The notes under the pieces: generated by a model | The model's database searches: none | Seen by the model: the letters and a program-made list of their open reading frames with translations, nothing else | What the model was told of the DNA's origin: nothing | Shown here: one piece after another, positions 36,422-46,882 of the stretch | Position numbering within the stretch: the first letter of the stretch is position 1 | How the letters are laid out: the number at the start of each line of letters is the position of its first letter | NCBI GenBank assembly: GCA_905203015.1 | Contig: CAJKUC010000007.1 | Location: 39,650-103,649, forward strand | Source of the DNA: an uncultured Christensenella sp. | Lineage (GTDB): Bacteria > Bacillota > Clostridia > Christensenellales > Borkfalkiaceae | Direction of reading: 5' to 3' | Length of the DNA stretch: 64,000 nt | Translations under genes and position numbers: made by a program

Positions 36422-38913
36422 TATTTCACCTCGAAAATTCCGATACTTCCGAAAACTCCCGCGTTTTTATTGCTTCCCGTCATCGCGTTTTCTTCCGTAG
36501 AACCGATCGTGACGGCGATTTCGTTTTTGCCCGCATGCAGTTTGCCCGTAAGATCGAATGTATACGGCGCCCAGAGCCTTGCGCCCGCAAATTCGCCGTT
36601 TACGGAAACGCTTGCGTAATCGGTGACGTCTTCCAGTTTCAGAATCGTTCTTCCGTGCGTTTCCTTCGGGATTATCTCCGTTTCTTTTACGAAAGTGACT
36701 TCACCCGAAAAGTTTTCTTTGCCTGCGGAGAAAAAGTCCGCCCGTTTTGCGATTTTATCTTCCCCGGCGATCTTCCAGCCACACGTTATATCGGCAAGCC
36801 GTCTTTCTTCGGTTTTCCCCGCGGGCGTTAAATTTTCGCGAGTGAAAGCAACGATTACCGAACCGAAAGGCGGCAAAGCGATATTCGCTTCCGCTCCGCC
36901 GTTTATCACGGCGAAATCGGCGGGGTATGTTTCCCCGTTTTCCGCGTTCCATATTTCGGCGGAGGAAAAGCCTTCGCCCCGGATTGCGAACGATTTTTCT
37001 TTATCTTCCGTATTCGCAAGAAAACGTATTTCCGTAACGCCGTCCGTCCGTTTCAGAACGAACACTCCGCTTGCGTCGCCGCTTACGACGTCGTGCGGAA
37101 GCGCCTCTTTCAGCGCTGACAACGCCTCGTCTTCTCTGTGCTTTTTCAGCGCCTTATAGCCGACCGACTTTTTCAGTTCGATCAACGCCGCGGTAAAGCG
37201 TTCGCTTCTGTTTCCCGTTTCGTCGACGGGATCGAAATCGCCTACGCTTAATACGAATCCGCCGTGTTTCGCAAAATCGGCGATTTTTTCAAGCGTTTTT
37301 TCGGGCATCACCGTCACCGACGGCAGAATAATCGCCTTATACGCGGATTTTTCTATCCCCGTAAGCGTTTTTCCTTTTCTTTCGCAACGCCCGATTCCCG
37401 TATCGTCGAGGAAATCGAAAACGATTCCGCCGCCGTTCAGTTCTTCGGTAAGCGCAAGAATCTGTTCGTCCAGTTCGTGGAGGAAAAATCTGTACAGCGG
37501 GCGAAATTCCGCCCATGCCGTTTTCACGGGGAAATAAATCGCCGCGTCGGCGACGAAATTGCCGCTTCTGCCTATGTAACTCAGACGTTTCGCATAATCG
37601 GAAAATTGCCCGAAATACTTCCAGTAGCCGTTTTGCAGGAATAAGGACGGCGGGCTTTCCGTTTTGCGAATTCCGTCGGTGAAATAGAAAAACGCATGCG
37701 GAACAAACATGTTCACGCCCTGCACGTATTGCAGATCGACGCGCCGTTTCATTTCCTCCGTAGTGAGATTCCAGCCGAAGCCGCCGAACGTTTCGCTGAA
37801 ACAGATTTCTTTGCCGTAAATATGTGCGGCGGAAGAGCCGAGCCTTTCCGTGATACGCACGGGATTTCTGTCGATACAATCTATGCCGGAAGCGTCCAGC
37901 GCGCTTATCGCGGAAAAGAAATCGCTTTCCGTCTGCACGAGCGATTCGATAAAATCTTCTCTGTGGAGATGCCCAATATGAATCAGCCCGTCTTTATGCA
38001 GAAAATCGGAAATAACGTTGAAATAGCCCTCTTGATAAAATTCCGCGACGGCATTATAATAATCGCATCTGGTTTTCACCGAGATCGCCCCCATGTTCTG
38101 CCACAAGCAGCAAAGGTGCGGGCGGATATCGTATCCGTATTTTTTGATAAACCGCTCTGCGAAATCGTTCGTCCAGATGACGGTATTCAGATTTTTACAT
38201 TGCTCGAGATAGTTCTGATAGAATCCGGGCTCGTCGGTGAAGAATCCTTTAATCACTTTTCCCCATTGATCGGGAAAGTGTTTTTTATATTTTTCGTGCG
38301 TATGCCGCACGAAAGAACGCGCAACCTCCGGATTGAGCAGATCCACGTACGGATAGGGCGAATAGGCGGGGCGATGTCCGCATTTTTCCTTGCGGAAAAC
38401 GAACACTTCCCATTGCAATGTTTCCGAACGCCACGGTTTATTCGTCTTATGCTCGTAATCGGTGATATCGAGGAAATAATCGTCGTTATGCACGGCGATC
38501 ACGCACTCGATTTCGGAATCCGGCTTATTTTCCACCGTGATATATTCCCCGAGCACGGGATAAATTTTATCCACGGAAAGGCAAATCGCCGCAAAATCGG
38601 GATTTTCTTCCGTGATCCTGCCGCCCGCATAGCCGCTGGGCCAATTATCCTCGTCGTAGATCAGCGCCGTCATGCCGAGTTTTTCGCACGCGTCTAAAAT
38701 AACGCCGATCTTTTTGAACCATTCTTCCGAAAGATACCCCACTTCGACGCCTTTTCTCGAATGAAGAATCACCCGATCGACGCCTTTTTCTTTCATTTCG
38801 GTAAGTTGGCGCACAAGTTCGTCGTCATTCAGATCGCTGTTCAGAAACCAGAACGGAGCGATCGAATATTCTTCCGACGGATTTTTAAATTGTTCTCTGT
38901 CGTAATTTCTCAT
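36421..38913 (-). CDS. GH106-like glycoside hydrolase (alpha-L-rhamnosidase family)
   Basis: An 830-residue member of the same family as 26526-29459. It has 'IAPFWFLNSDL' (18-28), YDEDNWPSG (86-94) and FTDEP (225-229), then galactose-binding-like beta domains at the C-terminus. There is no signal peptide, so a cytosolic action on imported oligosaccharides is likely. It follows permease 2 after two bases. It is about 150 residues shorter than its relative in the other locus, and the two differ enough that they probably have different linkages or acceptors (inference). Confidence 0.83.
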   Translation of the reverse strand: MRNYDREQFKNPSEEYSIAPFWFLNSDLNDDELVRQLTEMKEKGVDRVILHSRKGVEVGYLSEEWFKKIGVILDACEKLGMTALIYDEDNWPSGYAGGRITEENPDFAAICLSVDKIYPVLGEYITVENKPDSEIECVIAVHNDDYFLDITDYEHKTNKPWRSETLQWEVFVFRKEKCGHRPAYSPYPYVDLLNPEVARSFVRHTHEKYKKHFPDQWGKVIKGFFTDEPGFYQNYLEQCKNLNTVIWTNDFAERFIKKYGYDIRPHLCCLWQNMGAISVKTRCDYYNAVAEFYQEGYFNVISDFLHKDGLIHIGHLHREDFIESLVQTESDFFSAISALDASGIDCIDRNPVRITERLGSSAAHIYGKEICFSETFGGFGWNLTTEEMKRRVDLQYVQGVNMFVPHAFFYFTDGIRKTESPPSLFLQNGYWKYFGQFSDYAKRLSYIGRSGNFVADAAIYFPVKTAWAEFRPLYRFFLHELDEQILALTEELNGGGIVFDFLDDTGIGRCERKGKTLTGIEKSAYKAIILPSVTVMPEKTLEKIADFAKHGGFVLSVGDFDPVDETGNRSERFTAALIELKKSVGYKALKKHREDEALSALKEALPHDVVSGDASGVFVLKRTDGVTEIRFLANTEDKEKSFAIRGEGFSSAEIWNAENGETYPADFAVINGGAEANIALPPFGSVIVAFTRENLTPAGKTEERRLADITCGWKIAGEDKIAKRADFFSAGKENFSGEVTFVKETEIIPKETHGRTILKLEDVTDYASVSVNGEFAGARLWAPYTFDLTGKLHAGKNEIAVTIGSTEENAMTGSNKNAGVFGSIGIFEVK

Positions 38914-38915
38914 AA

Positions 38916-39791
38916 TTAACCTTTCACGCCGTCGGAGGAAGAGAGTCCGTCCTGCAATGGTTTCTGGAAAATCGCGTAAACAATCAGGATAGGCAGCATC
39001 GCGATAATCAGCGCGGCGAATTTCAGCGTTTCGCCTGCCGTAGCGTCATTCATCAATTCGTTGATCCCCACGGAAAGCGTATATTTCGCCTGATCCTTTA
39101 TAAACGTAATGCTCATGATGTATTCGTTCCAGATCCCCACGAAACTTAAAAGCCCCACCATGAAGATCGCGGGAACGATCAGGGGAAGAATCAGCATCGA
39201 AAACGCCTGAAACTGATTCGCGCCGTCGATTTCCGCCGCTTCAAGTATGGAATTATTGATGCTGCGCACAAACGGCGTAAGCAAAAACACGTAGAACGGA
39301 ACGCCCTGCAACGCGTTCGTAAGCATCAGTGTGAAAAGCACCGCGTCGTCTTTCGTCATATTCAGTTTTTTGCACATCTGCAAAAGCGGAATCAGAAGAA
39401 GCACCTGCGGCACCATCATAAAGACGGAATAAAATACTTCCACGCCCTTCACCACGGGATGCACGAATTTTCCCACGACGTAAGCCGTGGAAGTGGTCAT
39501 GATAATCGAAAGGATCACCGTACCCACGCTCAGCATCAGGCTGTTTGCGAAATATTTGGAAAAGTTCGCGCCGAGCCATGCGTTTTTATAGTTTACCCAT
39601 TGCAATTCGGCGGGCAACGTCCAGGCGTTGATAGCGAATTCTTTATTCGTTTTCAGCGAACTTAAAATCGCCCAGAAGAGCGGGAAAAGAATGAGGATCG
39701 TCCAGATGACAAGAAAAATTCTCACTATATTTCTCGTGATCGTAAGGGATTTATCCCCCACGCGATTTTTCACTTTTTTTTCTTTCGTCAT
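38916..39791 (-). CDS. ABC sugar transporter, permease 2 (MalG-like)
   Basis: A 291-residue permease with about six membrane segments and the EAA loop 'EAAEIDGANQFQAFSM'. The start ATG overlaps the permease 1 stop by four bases (ATGA). It completes the second CUT1 importer. As in the first importer, no ATPase gene follows. Confidence 0.93.
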   Translation of the reverse strand: MTKEKKVKNRVGDKSLTITRNIVRIFLVIWTILILFPLFWAILSSLKTNKEFAINAWTLPAELQWVNYKNAWLGANFSKYFANSLMLSVGTVILSIIMTTSTAYVVGKFVHPVVKGVEVFYSVFMMVPQVLLLIPLLQMCKKLNMTKDDAVLFTLMLTNALQGVPFYVFLLTPFVRSINNSILEAAEIDGANQFQAFSMLILPLIVPAIFMVGLLSFVGIWNEYIMSITFIKDQAKYTLSVGINELMNDATAGETLKFAALIIAMLPILIVYAIFQKPLQDGLSSSDGVKG

Positions 39792-40714
39792 AACGATTCC
39801 CCCACTTTATTCATCGCGTATTTCACCGAGAGCGAGATAACGCAGGTGATCACCAGCATCACCAGCGCGGCGGCATAAGAATAGCCGATCGCGATCGGTT
39901 TGCCCGAATAGCCGTAGCGATAAACGTATAAGCCCATTACCATGGCGTTGTTATCCAGTCCGCCGTTGGGCGCGAAAACGTTTACGAGCCCGAAATTGCC
40001 GCCGAGCGACTGATACAGAATGGAAACGACCATAAACGTCACCTGAAGCCATACGGCAGGCATCGTTATGTATTTGAGTTGCGTCATCTCTCCCGCGCCG
40101 TCGATTTTCGCCGCCTCGTACAATTCGCCGGGGATCTGATGAATGGAAGCGATCATCGTAAGCATAAAGAGCCCTACGCCGCACCAACTCGCCACGAAAC
40201 CGATCACGCCGAGCGGATATTTCGTCACCCAATCGATGTCGACGCCGCTTTTGAAAATCGAGCAGATGGAATTCATAAGCCCCATTCCGGAAGGCATGAA
40301 CACAAAGCCCCAGAGCGAACCGATGATAATCGTGGAAATCACGTTCGGGATATAGAAAACGAACTTGTAAAGCACCACTTCGGGCGTTTTCATGCGGAAT
40401 CTCGTGAGCGTAACGGCGAAAAGAACCGTTAAAGAACAGATCAGAATTTCCTTGATCAGCGTGATAATCAGATCGTTTTTCAACGCTTTCCAGAAAACGT
40501 GATCTTTCAATACGTCGGCATAGTTTTTCCACTGTATATACGTTTTTGTTTTATAGCCGCCCCATTTGTAAAAACTCATTTTCACCGATTGCAAAATGGG
40601 AACAACGCAAAACATGAAATACAGCGCAAACACCACGCCGCACGTTGCCGCAAAAAATATCCATTTGGATAACGTCATATTGCTGTTGATTTTATGTCTA
40701 CGGTTTTTCGTCAT
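39788..40714 (-). CDS. ABC sugar transporter, permease 1 (MalF-like)
   Basis: The start is ATG 40714, because AAGGAG lies ten bases before it; a GTG at 40762 is in frame but has no ribosome site. The 308-residue product has about six membrane segments and the EAA loop 'ELYEAAKIDGAGEMTQLKY'. It pairs with permease 2 and receives substrate from the binding lipoprotein encoded just upstream. Confidence 0.92.
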   Translation of the reverse strand: MTKNRRHKINSNMTLSKWIFFAATCGVVFALYFMFCVVPILQSVKMSFYKWGGYKTKTYIQWKNYADVLKDHVFWKALKNDLIITLIKEILICSLTVLFAVTLTRFRMKTPEVVLYKFVFYIPNVISTIIIGSLWGFVFMPSGMGLMNSICSIFKSGVDIDWVTKYPLGVIGFVASWCGVGLFMLTMIASIHQIPGELYEAAKIDGAGEMTQLKYITMPAVWLQVTFMVVSILYQSLGGNFGLVNVFAPNGGLDNNAMVMGLYVYRYGYSGKPIAIGYSYAAALVMLVITCVISLSVKYAMNKVGESL

Positions 40715-40792
40715 CCTTTGTCGCTCCTTAGATTTCAAAGATAACTGTTTCTTTTCCCGCACGCAGGATCGCCGCGCGCGGGAAAAATCGCT

Positions 40793-42103
40793 TTACGCAA
40801 GTTGTTTTCTTGCCTGCGCCGCAAGTTCGTTGCACACTTCGTCCACCGTTTTCGTGCCCGCAACGATGGAATTCACGCCCTGATTGAACACGGAGTCCAC
40901 TCCGCCCCAACTTCCCACGTGAAGAACGCGCTTATACGCGGGGTTATTCATCACCGACTGCGCATACCGAAGCACGTCGGAGACTTTCGTTGCGTCCAGT
41001 TCCACATTGGTGGCAGAAGGAGAATCGGAACTTTCCGCAAACTTCTTCGCCACGTCGCTGCGATACAGGTATCTCATAAATTCGAGAGCCGCCTCTTTGT
41101 TCTTGGCGTCTTCCGCAATCGCGCATGTCTGCGAGGAAGCGATAATCACCTGCTGTTCCACGTTTAACGCGGAAGGAGCATATCTCATTTCAAAGCCGTC
41201 GGGAATCGCGTTGAGTTCCGCCATTTCATTTCTGAGCCAGAGCCCGTTGGGGATAAACGCCGCTTTGTGATTGAGCCACTGCATCTGCGATTTGGTGTGA
41301 TCGAGGGAAAGGCAACTTGCAACGGCGTTGCTCTTTTTCACGATTTTCTCGAAACGATTCATCACCGCCTTGAATTCGGCGGAAGTGTAAACATCCGCGT
41401 CGCGGGCGTTTTCCACTCTGTCGAAGAATTCGTCGCCCACTTCCGCAAGCGCAGGCAGAATCATGCCCTGCACGAGATAGCCGGAATATACGCCGGGATA
41501 GATCAGCGCGGCGGTATCCGCGGTGGCGTTGGAATCCACCCATGCGGAAAGTTCGTTGTAATTGGAAGGAACGCTCCATTTCTTCTGCGTGAACAACGCG
41601 TCGTCGTACCACATACCGTAAGAACTGAGCAGCAAAGGCATGCCGAACGTGATCGTTCTGCCGTCGTCGTACGTATACTTATGGGCGTAATCCATCATCA
41701 CCCTGTCGGTGATCTTCACGTCTTCTTCGCCCGCCACGGTTGCGGTTTTCAGCCATTCCGTGAAATCGTACAGCATGCCCTCTTCCAGCCACGTTTCCTT
41801 TTCGAGCGTACCGTCGAGATACACGAAATCGGGAGGGTTGCCGTCGCGCCATTCGTCCTGCATCGTCTCGTTTACGGTGTTGCCGTACATGGGAATAACG
41901 TTGTATTCGGGATGATCTTTTTCAAACATCTCCACTACGTACTTCCACATATCCGCGCCGTAGCCGCCCGTGTAAATCTGAAGAGTAAAGTCGGTTTTTC
42001 CGTCTTTACCCGGCTTATTGCCGCCGTTATCGTTACAGGCAGTCATCGACGCCGTCATGCAGAGCGCAAGAGTTCCGATCAGAAGTTTTTTGATTTTTTT
42101 CAT
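40793..42103 (-). CDS. ABC sugar transporter, substrate-binding lipoprotein (CUT1 type)
   Basis: A 436-residue binding protein with lipobox SMTAC (C23) and a mature start 'NDNGGNKPGKDGK'. The family 1 binding-protein fold is indicated by 'DMWKYVVEMFEKDHPEYNVI' and 'GNPPDFVYLDGTLEKE'. The ribosome site AAAAGGAGAAA supports the start. Only 61 bases separate it from the giant enzyme upstream, with no clear terminator (a small TTCCC/GGGAA hairpin stands in the gap), so both may share a transcript. Confidence 0.92.
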   Translation of the reverse strand: MKKIKKLLIGTLALCMTASMTACNDNGGNKPGKDGKTDFTLQIYTGGYGADMWKYVVEMFEKDHPEYNVIPMYGNTVNETMQDEWRDGNPPDFVYLDGTLEKETWLEEGMLYDFTEWLKTATVAGEEDVKITDRVMMDYAHKYTYDDGRTITFGMPLLLSSYGMWYDDALFTQKKWSVPSNYNELSAWVDSNATADTAALIYPGVYSGYLVQGMILPALAEVGDEFFDRVENARDADVYTSAEFKAVMNRFEKIVKKSNAVASCLSLDHTKSQMQWLNHKAAFIPNGLWLRNEMAELNAIPDGFEMRYAPSALNVEQQVIIASSQTCAIAEDAKNKEAALEFMRYLYRSDVAKKFAESSDSPSATNVELDATKVSDVLRYAQSVMNNPAYKRVLHVGSWGGVDSVFNQGVNSIVAGTKTVDEVCNELAAQARKQLA

Positions 42104-42164
42104 AATTTTTCTCCTTTTCCCCGCAGGGAATTTTTTATTTTTTTACGTATTTTGCCTGCTCGTT

Positions 42165-45100
42165 TTATTTTTTAAGTTTTTTACGCTTTTTTAAAACGAA
42201 CACCGTCGCGGCGGAAACCACCGCCGTTGCCGCCACCGCCGAGCAGACGATCACGGCCGCTTTTTTACCGTTTCCGGAAGAGCCGTTATCCGGAGCGGAT
42301 TCGTCGGTATGTTTTTCCGCCCGCAGAAGCACGGTGGTGCCCGCTTCCATATTCAGATCCACTTTCAGAACGTTCTTCGCGATATATTCGCCTTTGAACA
42401 CGTCGTAAACGTCTACGTAATGATCGAATTCGATCGTCTTTACGCCGCCGTAGGGCGAAGCCACCGAAACGTAACTGTCGTTTCTGTACACCGCGTCGTT
42501 TTCGCTTTCTACAAGTTTCACGCCGCACGTTCTTAAAATGTTTCTCATCAGTTCTTCGGGGATATTTCCCACCGCAGAATAGATCGACATATAATATCCG
42601 CCGTCTTCCGTCGGTACGGCTTTCACGGCAAGCCCCGTAAGATCGCTGTTATAGATCTTCCCGAGTACTTCCGCCGCTTTATCCGTTACGTAGAACATGG
42701 GATCTACTTTCGTCGATCCGATCCTTCCGTAAAGCAGCCCGTCGAGCCCTTTGGTGAACGATTCGTTGCCGATGATTCTGATACCGTAACTCGACGCGGG
42801 CGCTCTTGCAAGCGTTATATCCGTAAGCGCGGAAACGTAATCCGCCGACATCGTTCCGTCTGCGCCGTAAATTCCGGGCGCGCCTACCCATATAATCGTT
42901 TTTCCGTCTTTTTTAAGATATTTGTTGATCGCCGCCTGTTGTTTTTCGGAAACGTTGGTGGCGAGAATCAGATACACGTCGTAATCTCTGTCGAAGCCGT
43001 CTTCCACGTCAGAAAGATACAGCATATCGTGAGACGTTCCGATGTGCCCGAGGCTTTCTTTCTGTTCGTACAGTGCATCGTACAGGAAATGATACGTTCC
43101 GTCGAAAGAGTACGCCAGCGTAGTGGCGAGATCGTCGCCGACGATGAACGCGATACGGGAATTGCTCTTCACGGGCTTTTGCACCGCTCTGTCCCATTCC
43201 TCTTTCGCCGTTTTAATCATCGAATAGATTTCGGGATCGTCGAACCAGCCGCCGTACATATCGTACCACCAGAGTCCCGCGCCCTTGATCATCATATTCG
43301 CGAAATCTCTCTTCAACGCCTCGATCGAATCTTTCAGCGTGTACGTTTTACCCCACTCCGCCAGCACTGCGGGATTTGTCGTTTTGCTGTCGAAATACAC
43401 GGTACGGCTGTCGCATTCGATGATCGGAAGTTTTCCCGCCGTAATCACCGAATCCACCATCATCATATAAGAAGCGCTCATGCCGAGAAGCCGTTCGTCG
43501 TAGCAGATCGGCGAGCAAAGGAAATCGATATACGGAGAAGCGAGCACCCGTGAAATCGAAGCGTTCGCAAGTCCGTTCGCTTCATACGTAAGTCCGTGCG
43601 TAAGGTAGCCGTTATACGTGCCCACGATCCACTTATTATCGATGGCTTCTTTCACCACTTTCGCAAGATATAATATACTGTCCGTCGTCATATCGCTCAT
43701 GAACGAGTGGAAATCGATAGCGTTTCTCTGCGCCTTTCCGTCGAGAAGAGTTTCGTACGTATACGCTTTTCTTTCTTCGTACGTAGGCACGGACGCCGTT
43801 TCAAACGTGATGCCTTTCTTGCCCCACGCTTCCGCCAGCGCTTCGTCCGTCACGTACTTTTCTTTCAGCCAGTTGCGGAACGCATTCAGCGCGTCCGTGC
43901 CGAAATCGGCACATTCCGAAAGAGTTACCCCGTAATACTGCCATTCAAACGTTGCGCCCGCCGCGATTTTCACCGCAAACATATGCCCCGCGTAGGGCTG
44001 TGCGAGAACGTGCGCTAAAAGAGCCCGGTAAAATACGCCTACGTCTTCTCTCCATTTCTGCGAAGCATAACTGATGCCCACTCTGTTGCCCTTGCTGTCC
44101 ACCGCGTAAGAACCGGGATTTTCGTCAAACCACCATTCCGGAGGATCGGCGTCGAGCATGAGCATAAGTTTCGCCGACGGCGCGCCCTGAAGCGTTTCGT
44201 ATACCACTCCGTCGAGCGCGGAAAAATCGTATTCTCCGTAGCCGTTCCACATGGAGCCCGAACTGTTCATATTGTATATACGGCAATTCGGAAGACACAT
44301 CAGATCTACGCCCGCGCCGTACATACCCGCGGCATATTCTACGTTAAACACCGTTTTCTGTTCGCGAAGATACATCATCGGCGCAACTTTTTCGCCGTTT
44401 ACGATCAACTGCACTCTGCCGTTATCTTTTTCTATTCTGCTTTCGGTGAGAACGACGCCGCCCGTAGTGATCGCGACGTATTTGCCGCGGATAATATTTT
44501 TGTTGTATCTGCTGTTTGTAATCGAAAATTCTTTCGTATCGAACTGAAGTTGATAATTATCCGACGCGAGATAATCGGGTACTTCCACGCTGTAGGTAAC
44601 GATATTATCTTCGCCGATCGCCCAGCCCGAAGATTTGCTTCCCGATACGAGCGTGGGAATCAGCCATGTTTCCAGCACTTCGTCTTCGTCGGCAACGTAC
44701 TTGCTTCTGAAATTTACCCTGAACGAAATATTTCCCGAAATCTGCTCTTTGATATGGGCGTTGATCGTAAATTCCACCGTTTCGCCCGCATTCGCCGCTT
44801 CGGATACCGTTATGCTCGCGATCGTTATTTTCGGCAGCGATTCCTCATTCTGCTGATAATTGATTTCGCCCCACGGCATGCACGGAGGCGCGCCGATCAC
44901 AAAGCACTGCTTCCAGGCGGAATCGTCGTAAGAAGAAGCGATCCAGTCGGAAGAATCGAGCCGACTTTCTCCTCCGTTGAAGGAAAGAAGAGTGCCGTCG
45001 GAATAAACGCGCATCTTTTTGCCGCTTTCCAGCGTTATTTCCAGATCGAAAAGCACGCCGCCGTAATAAGATTCGTTATACACCTCGAACGCGAGAGTGT

Positions 45101-46853
45101 TTTCGCCTACCTTCAGTTGATCTTTGATATGCGCGACAAGCACTTTCGCCCACGAGCCTTTTCCCGGATCTTCCAGTTCCTGTCCGTTGACGTAAGAGGT
45201 GATCCGATCGTCGCCCGTCACCTGAATCTGCGCCGACGTTACGGGCTCGGTAAGCGTGAACGTCTTACGGTAGTAGGCGTACATATACGCGCCGCCGTAC
45301 GCTACGTCCGCATACGGGAAGCACACCCACTTCGCTTCCCAGCCGCTGCCTGCGGTTTTCGGATCGTACGTTTTATCTATTCTGATATTGTCGAACGATA
45401 CTCTGCCGTTTCCGTCGTTTTTATAAATAATCTCGGTATACGTGCCCTGCGGCTGAGTGAATTCCGCCAGGAACTGCCCGTCGGCAGGCTGTAATTCAAA
45501 TTCTTTGCTTGTAAGCAATTTTCTGTTGTAATCGAGCCAACGAAGTTCGATAACGGGCTTCGCCGCGCCTTCCGTCACGCAATCGCCCGTGATCGAATAA
45601 CCGTTGCCGTACAAAAGCGCGATCGTCTCCGTTTTCGCCTGTTTTTCTGCCGTAAGAATCAGTTTCCCGTCCGCAAACATTCCCGGTTCCGCATCGAAGC
45701 CGTCGGGGATTCCGTCGTTGGAAATGCTTTCAAAATCTTCCGTATAGGCCACGTTGCCCGATTCTCTGCAAAAAACGCCGTCGATATAGCAATCGGCTTT
45801 CCCTTTCGTGATCGTTATCGTGTACCCCACGGAAACGGAGCCTTGCGGCGCAACGTATCTCACCCATACGTCCGTCCAGTCGGAAAGTCCCTCTCCGCTT
45901 TTCAGATATACGTAAGGGCCCGTCTGCGTGGCGATGGTGTTGCCCGCACTGCCGTAATAACTCACCGTGATCGTGGCTCTCGCTCCCTTTGAATTTTCGG
46001 AACGCATGCGGAAGCCGATATCGTACGATCCCGCGGAACGTACGTCCGTTTTCGCAAGCGACGTCATCGTGAACGAAGAAACGTAGTCTTCCCGTACGAT
46101 GTGCGCCGAAGTCTTACCGTCGTAATAGATCTCGTCGCTGAAAGAAAAATCCGAACCGTTGGACATCGTCCAGCCGAGCGGCGTTTCCATATCGCCGAAT
46201 CTTTCAAATCCGCCGTTGAATTCTATGTTATCCAGTTTTTCGATAGAGAAATCGTCGTAATACACGGCGTTTTCTCCCGTAGGGGCGATATCCAGTTGCA
46301 GCATGGCTTTCGCCGCGTCGGAATCGGTGGTGAACGCGGCGGACACCTGTCTGTATCCGTCGGTTGCACCCGCCACGGTGGCGGTATCCACCCAAAGATA
46401 AGTGTTTTTCGTGCCGTTACCGTTGCTCTTAAACTGCCTGATGCAAAGGGAGTTCACCGCCGTGGACGAATCGGAGCGGTAATAAAACGAAAGAAGATAT
46501 GTCTTTCCGCCCGCCACTTTGAATTCGGCGCTGTTCACCACCCCTCTTATCATGCTGTCGCCCGACTTATTAACGCATTTCAGCGCATTTCCGTTATGCG
46601 CGTCGCTTCCGCTTACCACGGAAAACGTTACGTTCGCTATCGATTCGTCTTTCTCGTTCAGCGCCACCCACGTCGTCCAGTCCGCGGGCATGTTTCCCGC
46701 CAGCGTTTCAAAACCGGGATTGGTGATTTCCGTCACTACGTCTTCCGCCGCCGTTTTATACAGCATGCCGAAACCGCAGCCGAACGCAACAAAAGAGATA
46801 AACGCGCACACAAGGATAGCGAAAGCCTTTATTTTCTTGCAACAGAATCTCAT
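42165..46853 (-). CDS. Giant multidomain surface glycoside hydrolase (GH42-like)
   Basis: A 1562-residue extracellular protein. After a signal peptide (hydrophobic 9-30) come three carbohydrate-binding-like beta-sandwiches (about 40-206, 209-362, 370-493) and a jelly roll like the N-domain of rhamnosidases (505-665, 'SYVNGQELEDPG'). Then comes a barrel (about 810-1215) resembling GH42 beta-galactosidases: E970 in GATFEWQYYG is a candidate acid/base and E1146 in PIIECDSR a candidate nucleophile. A glutaminase-like trimerisation domain follows (about 1232-1400). A C-terminal helix with tail KKRKKLKK anchors it. A strong AAGGAGG precedes the start. The exact GH family is uncertain. Confidence 0.75.
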   Translation of the reverse strand: MRFCCKKIKAFAILVCAFISFVAFGCGFGMLYKTAAEDVVTEITNPGFETLAGNMPADWTTWVALNEKDESIANVTFSVVSGSDAHNGNALKCVNKSGDSMIRGVVNSAEFKVAGGKTYLLSFYYRSDSSTAVNSLCIRQFKSNGNGTKNTYLWVDTATVAGATDGYRQVSAAFTTDSDAAKAMLQLDIAPTGENAVYYDDFSIEKLDNIEFNGGFERFGDMETPLGWTMSNGSDFSFSDEIYYDGKTSAHIVREDYVSSFTMTSLAKTDVRSAGSYDIGFRMRSENSKGARATITVSYYGSAGNTIATQTGPYVYLKSGEGLSDWTDVWVRYVAPQGSVSVGYTITITKGKADCYIDGVFCRESGNVAYTEDFESISNDGIPDGFDAEPGMFADGKLILTAEKQAKTETIALLYGNGYSITGDCVTEGAAKPVIELRWLDYNRKLLTSKEFELQPADGQFLAEFTQPQGTYTEIIYKNDGNGRVSFDNIRIDKTYDPKTAGSGWEAKWVCFPYADVAYGGAYMYAYYRKTFTLTEPVTSAQIQVTGDDRITSYVNGQELEDPGKGSWAKVLVAHIKDQLKVGENTLAFEVYNESYYGGVLFDLEITLESGKKMRVYSDGTLLSFNGGESRLDSSDWIASSYDDSAWKQCFVIGAPPCMPWGEINYQQNEESLPKITIASITVSEAANAGETVEFTINAHIKEQISGNISFRVNFRSKYVADEDEVLETWLIPTLVSGSKSSGWAIGEDNIVTYSVEVPDYLASDNYQLQFDTKEFSITNSRYNKNIIRGKYVAITTGGVVLTESRIEKDNGRVQLIVNGEKVAPMMYLREQKTVFNVEYAAGMYGAGVDLMCLPNCRIYNMNSSGSMWNGYGEYDFSALDGVVYETLQGAPSAKLMLMLDADPPEWWFDENPGSYAVDSKGNRVGISYASQKWREDVGVFYRALLAHVLAQPYAGHMFAVKIAAGATFEWQYYGVTLSECADFGTDALNAFRNWLKEKYVTDEALAEAWGKKGITFETASVPTYEERKAYTYETLLDGKAQRNAIDFHSFMSDMTTDSILYLAKVVKEAIDNKWIVGTYNGYLTHGLTYEANGLANASISRVLASPYIDFLCSPICYDERLLGMSASYMMMVDSVITAGKLPIIECDSRTVYFDSKTTNPAVLAEWGKTYTLKDSIEALKRDFANMMIKGAGLWWYDMYGGWFDDPEIYSMIKTAKEEWDRAVQKPVKSNSRIAFIVGDDLATTLAYSFDGTYHFLYDALYEQKESLGHIGTSHDMLYLSDVEDGFDRDYDVYLILATNVSEKQQAAINKYLKKDGKTIIWVGAPGIYGADGTMSADYVSALTDITLARAPASSYGIRIIGNESFTKGLDGLLYGRIGSTKVDPMFYVTDKAAEVLGKIYNSDLTGLAVKAVPTEDGGYYMSIYSAVGNIPEELMRNILRTCGVKLVESENDAVYRNDSYVSVASPYGGVKTIEFDHYVDVYDVFKGEYIAKNVLKVDLNMEAGTTVLLRAEKHTDESAPDNGSSGNGKKAAVIVCSAVAATAVVSAATVFVLKKRKKLKK

Positions 46854-46882
46854 TTACAGGTTTTCCTCCTTCGATAAATTCC

